A stretch of DNA of 64,000 nucleotides from Arsukibacterium sp. UBA3155 (GTDB lineage Bacteria > Pseudomonadota > Gammaproteobacteria > Enterobacterales > Alteromonadaceae): NCBI GenBank assembly GCA_002364615.1, contig DEYP01000025.1:310001-374000 (forward strand), given 5' to 3'. The position numbers and the translations under genes were made by a program. The stretch's first letter is position 1; each line of letters opens with the position of its first letter. Below, piece after piece: positions 6,224 to 15,222 of the stretch. The notes under the pieces were generated by a model that saw nothing but the letters and a program-made list of their open reading frames with translations, made no database searches and had not been told where the DNA came from.

Positions 6224-6952
6224 TCACTGGCAGGTATAGCCGCCGTCAATAACCTGCAGGCTGCCGGTAATAAAGCAGGCATTGTCGCTCGCCAGAAAGG
6301 CTACCAGCGCCGCCACTTCTTCTGGCTGACCTAAGCGACCCAGTGGCTGTTCTGCAGCTTCATCTGCTACTACCGCCGCTTTGTCAGCGCCACTGTTGGC
6401 ACAGTAGCGATCAATTGCCTGATGAAATAATGGGGTTTCAATGGTACCCGGGCACACGGCATTCACCCGGATACTAAAACGGGCGTAATCCAGTGCGGTA
6501 GTTTTGGCCATAGAGGCCAGTGCGTGCTTGGTCAGGTTGTAGGCAAAAGAGTTTTTCTTGGCTATCAGGGCTTGATCGGAGGCGATTAGCACAATAGCAC
6601 CACTGTGCTGGCTGCGCATTTGCGGCAGTACTGCCTGCACAGCGGCGTATGCTCCTTTGACATTAAGCGCAAACAAGGTATCCAGCGTGGCTTCATCAGT
6701 CGCTTCAATATCCGCGCTGATATGGCGGCCGGCATTAGATACCAGTAAATCAATGCGGCCGGTCGTGCTCAGAATAGTCTGAATAACATGTTTTACCGTT
6801 GCTACCTGGCTGACGTCACATTCGCGATATTCGCCAAGTTCGCCTGGTACAATATCCAGATTAAATACCTGATATTGTTCATTTAATAACGTTTCAACGA
6901 TGGCATAACCAATACCCTGGCTACCGCCGGTCACAATAGCGACTTTTTTCAT
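6224..6952 (-). CDS. SDR family oxidoreductase (sugar or keto-deoxy-sugar-acid dehydrogenase)
   Basis: 242 residues starting MKKVAIVTGGSQGIG, the Rossmann dinucleotide-binding motif. Further SDR landmarks are SNAGRH, the catalytic Ser in LIASDQ followed by YNLTK (Tyr and Lys), and the C-terminal ITGSLQVIDGG. AGGAG lies about 8 bases before the chosen ATG; the longer frame adds nine unsupported residues. It lies 22 bases upstream of the lactonase gene on the same strand, so the two form an operon. The closest functional match I recall is the 2-keto-3-deoxy-L-fuconate dehydrogenase type, but sugar 1-dehydrogenase activity is equally possible. Confidence 0.85.
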   Translation of the reverse strand: MKKVAIVTGGSQGIGYAIVETLLNEQYQVFNLDIVPGELGEYRECDVSQVATVKHVIQTILSTTGRIDLLVSNAGRHISADIEATDEATLDTLFALNVKGAYAAVQAVLPQMRSQHSGAIVLIASDQALIAKKNSFAYNLTKHALASMAKTTALDYARFSIRVNAVCPGTIETPLFHQAIDRYCANSGADKAAVVADEAAEQPLGRLGQPEEVAALVAFLASDNACFITGSLQVIDGGYTCQ

Positions 6953-7116
6953 GCCTGCTCCTGCTGAACTCACCTGCAAACATAATAAGCTAAGTGAGCT
7001 TTTATTTAAATTTTTACCATGGCTGTAACGCTGTTGTCACTTAACTATTTTATTTTACAACAAAGTGTGGTAGAACTTTCGTTGAAAATAACAACAACAT
7101 CAGCAGAGGCCGTATT

Positions 7117-7290
7117 ATGGAAAGCTTCGAAGAATTACTGAACATGTTGGAACGCCCGGCAGCAAAACCTAAAGCTGTTAAGCGTAAATGGCGCGAAATT
7201 GAAGAGTTAAAAGAGCGCCATCGTCTGAAAAAAGAGCTATGCGACATAGACTGGACCATAGAGCCAGAGCTGGCCGATATCGAGTTATAA
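7117..7290 (+). CDS. DUF3545 family small protein
   Basis: 57 residues: MESFEELLNMLERP, a basic KRKWREIEELKERHRLKKEL helix, then an acidic end. The KRKWREIE block is the hallmark of DUF3545, a small protein family of Alteromonadales and Vibrionales with unknown function. It is a single gene convergent with ung, and the two share a hairpin terminator. The protein is charged throughout with no signal or membrane segment, so it is expected to be cytoplasmic. Confidence 0.8.
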   Translation: MESFEELLNMLERPAAKPKAVKRKWREIEELKERHRLKKELCDIDWTIEPELADIEL

Positions 7291-7293
7291 CGC

Positions 7294-7320
7294 CAACGCC
7301 CAATCATTGATTGGGCGTTG
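7294..7320 (+). terminator. bidirectional terminator between DUF3545 gene and ung
   Basis: An 11-base perfect stem (CAACGCCCAAT / ATTGGGCGTTG, loop CATTG) starts 3 bases after the DUF3545 stop and is followed by CTGTTTT. It lies between convergent genes. Confidence 0.8.
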
Positions 7321-7364
7321 CTGTTTTAGCTCAAGCCATGCGCTTTTGCGGCAACATATCTGTG

Positions 7365-8033
7365 CTAGCGGCAAACCGAAAGCCAGTTAATGGCCTCGCG
7401 GTGGCTGTTTTGCAGCAAGCTGTTGGTTTGCAGAAAATGGCCGCAACCTAAGAAACCCCGGTGCGCGGATAACGGCGAAGGGTGTGGTGCGGTCAGAATA
7501 TGATGGCGCTCACCGTCGATAAAGCGCGCTTTTTTCTGAGCATGGCTGCCCCAGAGCAAAAAAACCACGCCCTGACAATGCTGGCTGATGGCGCTGATTA
7601 CCTGATCGGTAAACTGCTCCCAGCCCAACTTGCGATGCGAATTGGGCTGGTTGGCAATGACGGTTAACACGGTATTAAGCAACAATACCCCCTGCCCTGC
7701 CCAGCTTTGTAAATTACCGTGGCCCGGTGGGGTAAAGTCCGCATATTCCATTGCCAGTTCTTTATAAATATTGGCCAGGGAGGGCGGCACTTTTACGCCG
7801 TCCCGTACCGAAAACGCCAAACCGTGCGCCTGATTCGGCCCATGATAAGGGTCCTGCCCCAGTATCACCACTTTTAACTGTGCCAGCTCGGTAAGTTTAA
7901 AGGCATTAAACACATCAGCCTGAGGCGGATATATTATGGTGCCGGCGCTGCGAGTCGCGGCCACCTCAGAGAGCAGCGCCTGAAAATAAGGCTGCTGCTT
8001 TTGCTCACCCAATATTTGCTGCCAATCTGTCAT
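7365..8033 (-). CDS. ung: uracil-DNA glycosylase
   Basis: 222 residues, standard length for family 1 UDG. Visible motifs are the water-activating loop [18 protein letters not shown], the uracil-specificity region LLLNTVLTV, and the minor-groove intercalation loop [11 protein letters not shown] with its catalytic His. It excises uracil from DNA as the first step of base-excision repair. Its ATG overlaps the thrC stop (ATGA), so it is translationally coupled to the end of the thr operon. That arrangement may be fortuitous. Confidence 0.97.
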   Translation of the reverse strand: MTDWQQILGEQKQQPYFQALLSEVAATRSAGTIIYPPQADVFNAFKLTELAQLKVVILGQDPYHGPNQAHGLAFSVRDGVKVPPSLANIYKELAMEYADFTPPGHGNLQSWAGQGVLLLNTVLTVIANQPNSHRKLGWEQFTDQVISAISQHCQGVVFLLWGSHAQKKARFIDGERHHILTAPHPSPLSAHRGFLGCGHFLQTNSLLQNSHREAINWLSVCR

Positions 8034-9310
8034 GTGCGGTCTAAGGTCCTGATCACCTGCTCTAAGGCTGAGAAGTCTGCCGCAATATCGATGCTAAGTC
8101 CAGACTCAGCAGCACAGGCAGCAAGCGCTGGTGGCAACTGAATGGGGTTGCCCAGAATGTTTTCTACCTGCTCTTTAAATTTTGCCGGGTGGGCAGTACC
8201 AAAGAAAATACCAAACTCCTCTGGCGCCAGGCTGCGTTTCAGCGCTTTGTAGGCCACGGCTGCATGCGGCTCACTTAAATAGCCCAGTTGCCATAACTGC
8301 CGCACGCTAAGCTGGGTGTCATCTTCATCTACTGCGATCGCTTCAATATCATCGCGGTCGATCACCCCCTGCGCCAGCAACGCCTCAATCCGCGGCCAGT
8401 TGTTGGGCGCACTGACATCCATCGCGTTAGATAAGGTGGCAACGGTCGCTTTCGGTTGCCATTGTTGACTGCGCCAGTAACGCGGCACGGTATCATTGCT
8501 GTTAGTGGCTGCAATAATACGTTTGATAGGTAAGCCCAGTGCTTTGGCAATAAGGCCGGCACATAAGTTACCAAAGTTACCGCTGGGTACTGAAATAACC
8601 ACTTGCTGACGCTGTGCCGCGGGTACCTGCGCTACCGCTTCAAAGTAATAGCAAATTTGCGCAAACAAACGGCTGATATTAATGGAGTTCGCCGAGGTAA
8701 TATTAAACTCGTCTACCAGGCTTTTATTATCGAACACCTGCTTTACCAGGGCCTGACATTGATCAAAATCGCCGTCAACTGCCAGGGTGGTGATGTTATC
8801 CCCCAGGGTAGTAAACAGCTTTTCCTGCAGGCTGCTGATTTTGCCTTTAGGAAATAGAATAACCACTTTTACCCCGCTCTGGCGGTAAAATGCATGCGCA
8901 ACCGCCGCCCCGGTATCACCCGAGGTGGCGGTAACAATGGTGGTCGGCTCTGGCTGCGCTTTGGCCAGCGCCTGGGCCATAAAACGGCCACCAAAGTCTT
9001 TGAACGCTAACGTTGGCCCATGAAACAGCTCCAAGGCACTGATATTATCCGTGACCTGTACTAGCGGTGCCGGGAACGTAAACGCGCGGTCGACCATCGC
9101 CAGCAGTTCAGCTTGCGGCAGTTCATCGCCTATTAATGCAGTTAAAATAGTGCAGCTGCGCTCTACTAATGGCATTGCCAGCAAGGCGTCAATATTCAGC
9201 GTTGGCCATTGCGTTGGAAAAAAAAGCCCTTGCTGCTGACCCAGGCCCTGGCGCACCGCCTGTAAAAAACTTACCTGCTCGCTGGCCACTTTTAAATTTG
9301 TTAATTGCAT
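8030..9310 (-). CDS. thrC: threonine synthase
   Basis: 426 residues from [17 protein letters not shown] stands 8 bases before that ATG, and the 24 upstream codons of the open frame overlap thrB and are not family-like. It converts O-phosphohomoserine to threonine with PLP. The PLP lysine lies in [13 protein letters not shown], and the phosphate-binding loop is [10 protein letters not shown]. It is the last biosynthetic gene of thrABC, two bases after thrB. Confidence 0.97.
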   Translation of the reverse strand: MQLTNLKVASEQVSFLQAVRQGLGQQQGLFFPTQWPTLNIDALLAMPLVERSCTILTALIGDELPQAELLAMVDRAFTFPAPLVQVTDNISALELFHGPTLAFKDFGGRFMAQALAKAQPEPTTIVTATSGDTGAAVAHAFYRQSGVKVVILFPKGKISSLQEKLFTTLGDNITTLAVDGDFDQCQALVKQVFDNKSLVDEFNITSANSINISRLFAQICYYFEAVAQVPAAQRQQVVISVPSGNFGNLCAGLIAKALGLPIKRIIAATNSNDTVPRYWRSQQWQPKATVATLSNAMDVSAPNNWPRIEALLAQGVIDRDDIEAIAVDEDDTQLSVRQLWQLGYLSEPHAAVAYKALKRSLAPEEFGIFFGTAHPAKFKEQVENILGNPIQLPPALAACAAESGLSIDIAADFSALEQVIRTLDRT

Positions 9311-9312
9311 TG

Positions 9313-10308
9313 TCACATCCTCTGGCCATCGTCGGCCGGTTGCAGGGCCAGTGCTCTGGCGCCAGCAGTTGATAATTGGCAAATCCGGGTGCAGGCATCG
9401 GCATTTTTTTCATAATGCTGTTGCAAATAAGCGGCAGCGTTAGCGGCGGTAGCGTCGTTTGGACATAGCGCAAATAAGGTTGGTCCGGCACCCGAGATCC
9501 CCAGGTGCAGCACTCCGTTTGTCGTCAATGCGCGGCGCAGTGCTGGCAGCTCAGGGATAAGCGTCGTGCGGGCCGGCTCAGCGACTAGGTCCTGCAGCGC
9601 CGCAATGGCTTCAGGTTCGTCCTGACAGTATAACGCGCTGACAAAACGACTCAGCATGCCGGCAAATTCAATACTGTCTGCCAAAGATAACTGCCGGGGC
9701 AATACCTCCCGGGCAGCTTTAGTGGACAATACGGTGCCTGGGTAGCTTAATACCACCCGCCAATGGCTGAACCAGGGCAACGTCCGGCACAGATTTTTGC
9801 TACCTGGCAACATTAATTGCAGGCCGCCCAGCAAACTTGGCGCAACATTGTCAAAATGCACGCTGCCACTGACTCCGCCTTCTGCCTCTGCCATTAACTG
9901 CAGTAATTGCGGCTGGTTCAATGGCCGTCCAAAATAGTCATTAAAGGCATAACAGGCAACAACAATAGAGCAGGCACTGGAGCCCAGACCGCTGCCCACA
10001 GGCAGGTTTTTCTGTAAATGCAGCGCTAAGCGGGGTAATGGCTTGCCCACTGCTTGCTCGAAGGCATAAAAACAGGTTAAGACTAAATTGGTACTGCTGT
10101 CGGCAGGCAACTGATGGTGGTAACGACCGCTGATCTGTAAGCTAAGCTCGCTCTGCTCGCCGGTTATTTCCAGCACATCCCCAAATAAAGCGTCGCTTAC
10201 ATCTCCCCCTGCTACGGGTTCAAATGCAGCGCCGAGTAGATCAAAACCAACCGAAAAGTTGCCGGTTGAGGCCGGCGCAAAATAACGGGCTATCGTAGAA
10301 TTTTTCAT
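9313..10308 (-). CDS. thrB: homoserine kinase
   Basis: 331 residues of the GHMP kinase family. The ATP-binding motif PVGSGLGSSACS is at about residues 98-109, and the C-terminal GISGAGPTLFAL glycine-rich loop is present. It phosphorylates homoserine using ATP for threonine synthesis. It begins 5 bases after thrA and ends 2 bases before thrC, and expression should follow the attenuator at 12848-12969. Confidence 0.97.
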   Translation of the reverse strand: MKNSTIARYFAPASTGNFSVGFDLLGAAFEPVAGGDVSDALFGDVLEITGEQSELSLQISGRYHHQLPADSSTNLVLTCFYAFEQAVGKPLPRLALHLQKNLPVGSGLGSSACSIVVACYAFNDYFGRPLNQPQLLQLMAEAEGGVSGSVHFDNVAPSLLGGLQLMLPGSKNLCRTLPWFSHWRVVLSYPGTVLSTKAAREVLPRQLSLADSIEFAGMLSRFVSALYCQDEPEAIAALQDLVAEPARTTLIPELPALRRALTTNGVLHLGISGAGPTLFALCPNDATAANAAAYLQQHYEKNADACTRICQLSTAGARALALQPADDGQRM

Positions 10309-10313
10309 GGTAT

Positions 10314-12770
10314 TTACACCTGCTGCTGCCAGCTTAGGGTCCGCATAATATCACTGAACACCCCCGCTGAGGTTACTGCAGCCCCGGCACCATAGCCCCG
10401 CAGCACAAACGGGATAGGCTGATAATAGCGACTGTGAATTGCCAGCGCATTCTCTCCGTCTTTTACTTTGGCCAGCGGATGATCCTGACTCAGCGCCTTA
10501 ATAGCCACCTGACATTTGCCATCGCGAATTTCGCCAATGTAGCGCAGCACTTTGCCCTCTGCTGTTGCCGCTTTGACCCGCTCCCGAAACGCATCGTCCA
10601 GTGAAGGCAATCGCGTCATAAAATCGTCAGTGCTGCCACTGCTATCGAAGTCGGCGGGAAGCACCGGCTCAATGCTGACATCACTCAGTTCCAGTGCCAT
10701 GCCGGCTTCACGCGCCATGATCAGCAATTTACGGGCAACATCGGTCCCCGATAAATCGTCACGTGGATCCGGCTCGGTAAACCCCATCGCCTTAGCTTTA
10801 CTGGTAACGGCAGACAAACTGGCGCCCGCTTCTAATTCACCAAAAATATAAGACAATGAGCCAGATAAGATCCCCTCAAACGCCAGTAATTCATCGCCGG
10901 CATTTAACAATCCCTGCAAGGTATCAATAACCGGTAATCCGGCGCCTACCGTCGTTTCATACAGAAAACGCCGCCGCTGCTGCTGTGCAACCTGGCGCAA
11001 CTGACGATAATAACTGAGACTGGCCGTATTGGCTTTTTTATTTGGTGTGACAACATGAAAGCCGGCAGCCAGAAAGTCAACATACTGACTGGCCACCGCC
11101 TCGGCACTGGTGCAATCGACCAGCACCGGGTTGGTAAGATGTTGCTGCCGGACAAAATCGCTAAGGGCCGCCAATGAAAAACCGCTTTGGCTTTGCGTAA
11201 GGTCTGCCTGCCAGTTGCTCAGGTCAACGCCCTCTTTCGCCAGCAACAACTGCTGTGAGTTGGCAACGCCATATACCGTTAATTTAACCTGCCGTTGTTG
11301 CAAAAAACCTTGCTGGCGCTCAATCTGCGCCAGCAACTCAGCGCCGACTACACCACACCCCACCAGAAAGACATCGATACTGGGAATATGACTGAAGAAG
11401 TTTTCGTGACATACCCTTACGGCATCTTTACAGACGGTTTGTTCAACCACCGCCGAGATAGAGCGCTCGCTACTATCCTGCGCAATAGCCACGACGTTAA
11501 CCCGGGCCTGTGCCAACGAGGCAAAAAACTTAGCCGCCACACCACGATGCTGACGCATACCATCGCCCACCAGGCTGACAATTGCCATATCAGCCAGAAT
11601 ACTGACCGGGCGCAGTAAACCGGTTTGCAGTTCCAGTTCGAACTCCTGCTCCAGCGCTTTTTGCGCCCGGTTAAGGTGTAATTGTGATACACAAAAACTG
11701 ATACTGAATTCAGAAGAAGACTGCGTAATTAAACTCACCGAAATTTGCGCCCGGGCCATCGAAGCAAACACCCGGCTTGCCATACCGACTACGCCTTTTA
11801 ACCCCGGCCCTGATACCGTAAACAGCGCCAGGTGCTCCAGACTGGAAATACCCTTTACCAGCGCTTCGCCGTCGCCGGTAACATCAATGCAGGTGCCCGG
11901 TGCAGCCGGATTCAGGGTATTTTTGATATAACAGGGAATGTGATAACGTGCCAAAGGACCGATGGTTTTTGGGTGCAGTACCTTAGCGCCAAAATACGAC
12001 AGCTCCATCGCCTCATCATAGGATAAACGGTCAATCAGGCGGGTTTGTTTAACCTGCCGTGGGTCAGCGCTGTACACGCCATCAACATCGGTCCATATTT
12101 CACAGGCCTCAGCCCGCAAACTGGCCGCAACTATTGCTGCTGAATAGTCAGAGCCATTGCGTCCCAGCAAGGCTGGCTCACCCTGGCTATTACTGGAAAC
12201 AAAACCGGCTATAACGTATACCGAGGCGCCTTGCCCGGCAATAGCCTGCTGCAAGGTGCGTTCAGAGCCAGCAATATCAGCCGTGGCGTTCAGATAATCC
12301 CCCTGACTTTTAATCAGTGTCACCGCATCCAGGGCCACTGCCTTAACCTTGTCAGCGCAAAGCAATGCGGTCATTAACGCCACACTAAATTGCTCACCTA
12401 AACCCAGAATTTGCGCTTTAATATGATCCGGGCAATGTCTTAGCAGGCTGATCCCCTGCAGATGCAGCGCCAGTTGATGCAACTGCTGCTGCCATAAGGC
12501 CTGCACTTCACTAACCTGCAACGCAGATAACGCCGTGGCGTCATTTAGCAGCTGTTGATAACGTTCAGTCAGCGCGGTTAACACGTTCTGATAGTCTGAA
12601 CCCAGATAAGCGAGGTCGGTCAACTCAACCAGCATATTGGTCACGCCCTGGGGGGCGGATAACACCAGACACACCGGGCCAGCGGCTGCCTGACGCTGCA
12701 CAATGTGCGCAACTTCGGCAAAGCGAGGCAGTGATGCCAGCGACGAGCCGCCAAATTTTAGCACTCTCAT
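10314..12770 (-). CDS. thrA: bifunctional aspartokinase I / homoserine dehydrogenase I
   Basis: 818 residues, matching the fused enzyme of enterics. The aspartokinase starts [13 protein letters not shown] and contains GRNGSDYSA. Two ACT regulatory domains lie at about 310-450 (threonine feedback). The homoserine dehydrogenase begins at about 460 with the NAD(P)-binding [13 protein letters not shown] and includes TPNKKAN and the [11 protein letters not shown] region. AGGAG precedes the ATG. It is the first structural gene of thrABC, about 140 bases downstream of the thrL leader stop. It catalyses the first and third steps from aspartate to threonine. Confidence 0.97.
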   Translation of the reverse strand: MRVLKFGGSSLASLPRFAEVAHIVQRQAAAGPVCLVLSAPQGVTNMLVELTDLAYLGSDYQNVLTALTERYQQLLNDATALSALQVSEVQALWQQQLHQLALHLQGISLLRHCPDHIKAQILGLGEQFSVALMTALLCADKVKAVALDAVTLIKSQGDYLNATADIAGSERTLQQAIAGQGASVYVIAGFVSSNSQGEPALLGRNGSDYSAAIVAASLRAEACEIWTDVDGVYSADPRQVKQTRLIDRLSYDEAMELSYFGAKVLHPKTIGPLARYHIPCYIKNTLNPAAPGTCIDVTGDGEALVKGISSLEHLALFTVSGPGLKGVVGMASRVFASMARAQISVSLITQSSSEFSISFCVSQLHLNRAQKALEQEFELELQTGLLRPVSILADMAIVSLVGDGMRQHRGVAAKFFASLAQARVNVVAIAQDSSERSISAVVEQTVCKDAVRVCHENFFSHIPSIDVFLVGCGVVGAELLAQIERQQGFLQQRQVKLTVYGVANSQQLLLAKEGVDLSNWQADLTQSQSGFSLAALSDFVRQQHLTNPVLVDCTSAEAVASQYVDFLAAGFHVVTPNKKANTASLSYYRQLRQVAQQQRRRFLYETTVGAGLPVIDTLQGLLNAGDELLAFEGILSGSLSYIFGELEAGASLSAVTSKAKAMGFTEPDPRDDLSGTDVARKLLIMAREAGMALELSDVSIEPVLPADFDSSGSTDDFMTRLPSLDDAFRERVKAATAEGKVLRYIGEIRDGKCQVAIKALSQDHPLAKVKDGENALAIHSRYYQPIPFVLRGYGAGAAVTSAGVFSDIMRTLSWQQQV

Positions 12771-12847
12771 TTTTTACTCCTTGCGCATCGAATTAGTTGT
12801 TATGTTGTTATTGCCGACCAAGGCCAGGTAAACACCTGCAAATGGGT

Positions 12848-12880
12848 AAAAAAAAACCCGTGACATTTGAGGTCACGGGT
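12848..12880 (-). terminator. thr operon attenuator terminator
   Basis: On the minus strand the stem ACCCGTGAC / GTCACGGGT (9 base pairs) is followed by a run of T. It lies between the thrL leader and thrA. The sequence GACCTC occurs both in the leader coding region (12946-12951) and at the 5' foot of this hairpin (12869-12874), while its complement lies between them (12904-12909). This allows the alternative antiterminator pairing of a classic attenuator. Confidence 0.9.
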
Positions 12881-12909
12881 CTTTTTACAGACAACACACC
12901 GCCGACCTC

Positions 12910-12969
12910 CTACCCCGAAGGGTTGGTGGTAATAATAATGGTGGTGAGGTCTGCTGTTCTTATTTTCAT
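12910..12969 (-). CDS. thrL: thr operon leader peptide
   Basis: A 19-residue frame, MKIRTADLTTIIITTNPSG, carries a block of Thr and Ile codons (ACC ACC ATT ATT ATT ACC ACC). It is placed directly before an alternative-pairing terminator and thrA. Ribosome stalling at Thr/Ile codons when those charged tRNAs are scarce would favour the antiterminator. No Shine-Dalgarno sequence is visible before the ATG. Confidence 0.92.
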   Translation of the reverse strand: MKIRTADLTTIIITTNPSG

Positions 12970-12976
12970 ATCAAGC

Positions 12977-13006
12977 ACTATGCACAGACTTGTAGACGTC
13001 TGTCAA
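12977..13006 (-). promoter_or_regulatory. predicted sigma70 promoter of the thr operon
   Basis: On the minus strand TTGACA (13001-13006) lies 18 bases from CATAGT (12977-12982). Transcription would start within about one base of the thrL ATG at 12969. The spacer contains a dyad ACAGAC...GTCTGT (12984-13003) with an inner AGACGTCT palindrome, a possible operator. Confidence 0.55.
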
Positions 13007-13023
13007 ACAAAAAATAGTCGCCA

Positions 13024-13992
13024 TTACGATTTTACCTTTTTAAGGGAATCTATTAATTCAGGATAATACGTTACCACCTGATTGCGACCATTACGCTTGG
13101 CTTGATACAAGGCTAAATCTGCTTGCTGGATAAGTTCATCGGCACTAATGCCGCTGCTAAACTGGCTTACACCAATACTCACGCTGGTCATAAGCTGCTG
13201 TTGTTTGTATTCAATCGGGGTGGCAGCGACCCGCCGGCAAATACGCTTAGCCACCTCGATAGCACCGTCCAGCGGTGTGTCGGGCAGAATAATGGCAAAC
13301 TCTTCGCCGCCGTATCGACCAAATAAATCGGTTTCACGCAGTAAGCTGCCGATCAATTTCGCCACTTCAATTAATACTAAATCGCCAGCCTGATGGCCGT
13401 AATCATCATTCAGACGTTTAAATTTATCCAAATCGAAAAACAGTAGTGATAACGGGTGCTGATACCGGCCCGCCCGTTGCACTTCAATCTCCAGCTGTTG
13501 CTGCCAGTAATTCCGGTTAAGTACGCCTGTTAAACCATCCATTCGGTTTACCTGCTGCAACTGCAAATTGCTTTGCTGTAACTGGCTTTGATAAACATAG
13601 GCATCGGTAGCGTCTTCAATCAGTAAGCACACAAAGTGCTCACCGCTGGCAGGTTCGGTCAGTGGCAACATATTGCAGTTTTGCGCCATATACTGATTGG
13701 CACTGCTAACCGGTCGCAGATGGGGTAGTTTAAACAAATATTGGCGCTGCTCCCATGAGCTAAATGCCGGGCTTTGCAAACTCAGTACACTGCTCAGCTT
13801 ACGACTAAGCCAGGCTTTTGGTGCATCTGGAAACACACTGAAAATGTCTTTACCCTGAATCGCTTCCAGCTGGATATCCGCTCGTCGGCAAATATAAGGA
13901 TTAATATAAACAATTTGCAGCTGGGCATTGAGTAAAATCACCCCACTGTTCAGTTGCTGCAATAAAGGACCGGAAAGCCAGTCAATCTTCAT
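13024..13992 (-). CDS. diguanylate cyclase with N-terminal PAS domain
   Basis: 322 residues: a PAS-like sensor (about 8-130) followed by a GGDEF domain (about 150-310). The active site is RYGGEEF (228-232), intact for making cyclic di-GMP. The inhibitory RxxD site (RETD, 219-222) lies five residues before it, so product inhibition is expected. No transmembrane segment is present, so the protein is cytoplasmic. Its ATG abuts the stop of the CheC-like gene, and the run response regulator, CheC-like protein, cyclase on one strand looks like an operon linking phospho-signalling to c-di-GMP. The PAS ligand is unknown. Confidence 0.92.
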   Translation of the reverse strand: MKIDWLSGPLLQQLNSGVILLNAQLQIVYINPYICRRADIQLEAIQGKDIFSVFPDAPKAWLSRKLSSVLSLQSPAFSSWEQRQYLFKLPHLRPVSSANQYMAQNCNMLPLTEPASGEHFVCLLIEDATDAYVYQSQLQQSNLQLQQVNRMDGLTGVLNRNYWQQQLEIEVQRAGRYQHPLSLLFFDLDKFKRLNDDYGHQAGDLVLIEVAKLIGSLLRETDLFGRYGGEEFAIILPDTPLDGAIEVAKRICRRVAATPIEYKQQQLMTSVSIGVSQFSSGISADELIQQADLALYQAKRNGRNQVVTYYPELIDSLKKVKS

Positions 13993-14606
13993 CAGAATTC
14001 CGCCAGCACATGATCCAGAATCGTTTTTAGTTTTAACACGGCTTCACCCGGGATCAACAAAATCATATTGCAGTCGAAACTGTGGTCAGTAAGCTCGTAA
14101 CGAATATCCACTTTTAAGGCCAGCTGCCAGTGAAATGCTGTTTGTTCCAGCTTACTGATAAAATCGCTGTCGCGAGAAGAGATAATCCGCGGTGCCGCAT
14201 AAGAAAAACTGTTGTCCAGTTGTTCTGCCAGACCATTTAAAAAGGTTGTGGTTAAAATTGAGCTGATATCGGTCAGCATTTCAGCTTCACTGGCCGCGTC
14301 ATCATCATACCCCAGTAACGCGGCAATGTTGCCGGCATTATCCAGCTGATACAGCAGAATAGTTTCACCGCGCAGACCGCCATCACCGAAAAAACCCAGA
14401 CTGATCATCGAGCTATTCTGGCCCTGATACTGGCCACGAAACTGTTCAGGAATTTCCGCAGCATTCACTAAGCCAATTGCCGGTACCTGCAAATGAACAA
14501 AGGTATTAAGAAACCGCGCCAGTTTGTCGCTGGCCAGCCCCATCGCTACGTTAATCAGCTCTTGTAAGCAGTCTCGTTGCTCTTCAGTAAAACTCAAGTC
14601 TGTCAT
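13992..14606 (-). CDS. CheC/CheX-like chemotaxis phosphatase family protein
   Basis: 204 residues. Two CheC-type helices are visible: QELINVAMGLASDKLARFLN near the N-terminus, and LTDISSILTTTFLNGL near 110-125, each followed by a strand with Pro. In this family these helices dephosphorylate CheY-like proteins. In the second motif the usual Glu appears replaced by Asp, so only one site may be fully active. The neighbouring response regulator gene overlaps its start (ATGA) and is the obvious substrate candidate. No motility genes lie in this window, so its role may be outside flagellar chemotaxis. Confidence 0.75.
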   Translation of the reverse strand: MTDLSFTEEQRDCLQELINVAMGLASDKLARFLNTFVHLQVPAIGLVNAAEIPEQFRGQYQGQNSSMISLGFFGDGGLRGETILLYQLDNAGNIAALLGYDDDAASEAEMLTDISSILTTTFLNGLAEQLDNSFSYAAPRIISSRDSDFISKLEQTAFHWQLALKVDIRYELTDHSFDCNMILLIPGEAVLKLKTILDHVLAEF

Positions 14607-14968
14607 ATCAAACCATATTGTCGCATCACTGCGCTGAGTTTATCGGTATTTACCGGCTTTTGAATAAATGCCAGCGCACCGAGATCCATTACTCGTTTTT
14701 GCATTTCCGGCTGGATATCAGCGGAGACAACAATGACAAAAACATCCATTTTTTCTGCTTTAATCGCTTCCAGTACGCCAACGCCGTCTAATTCAGGCAT
14801 TGTCAGATCCAGGAACACCACGCCAATTTCCTGGCCACGTAATACTTCCAAGGCCTCCATGCCATTGGTAGCCGTCACTATCTCGGCATCAAACGCAGCG
14901 GGCAAGGATTTTTTCATTTGGTTTCGTGCAAGTAAAGAATCGTCACAAATTAACGCGGTTAAAGCCAT
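14603..14968 (-). CDS. single-domain response regulator (CheY-like)
   Basis: 121 residues from MALTALICDDSLL. The open frame extends 32 codons further, but that part is hydrophobic junk in the promoter region. Receiver landmarks are acidic residues in CDDS, the phospho-acceptor Asp in VVFLDLTMPE, the conserved Ser in VVSAD, and Lys in FIQKPV. There is no output domain, so it signals by protein contact. It probably works with the overlapping CheC-like phosphatase. The histidine kinase transcribed divergently from 15223 is the likely phosphate source (inference). Confidence 0.92.
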   Translation of the reverse strand: MALTALICDDSLLARNQMKKSLPAAFDAEIVTATNGMEALEVLRGQEIGVVFLDLTMPELDGVGVLEAIKAEKMDVFVIVVSADIQPEMQKRVMDLGALAFIQKPVNTDKLSAVMRQYGLI

Positions 14969-15222
14969 CAGTACTGCCTGTCTAAAGTTGGATAAATGCA
15001 TCTGTTGGTTAAAAAATATATACAGAAGGCCGCCAGATTGCAATATCAAGCCAATAATTAGCACAGCGTTAGCCCGCTTGAATAACAGACAGCTTACCCC
15101 TCTGCAGCATGCTTAGCAGTGCCCTTACACTTATTTAGCACCAGCTATTTTAAAAGCCCGCTTTATTGGTTAAGGTAGGTCAGACTCAGTATTACATTAT
15201 CCGGTGAAAAAAAGGTTATTGC

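Noticed and set aside
12797-13066. Plus-strand 89-residue frame upstream of thrA
   Set aside because: It covers the thr attenuator, leader and promoter in antisense and lacks protein-like features.
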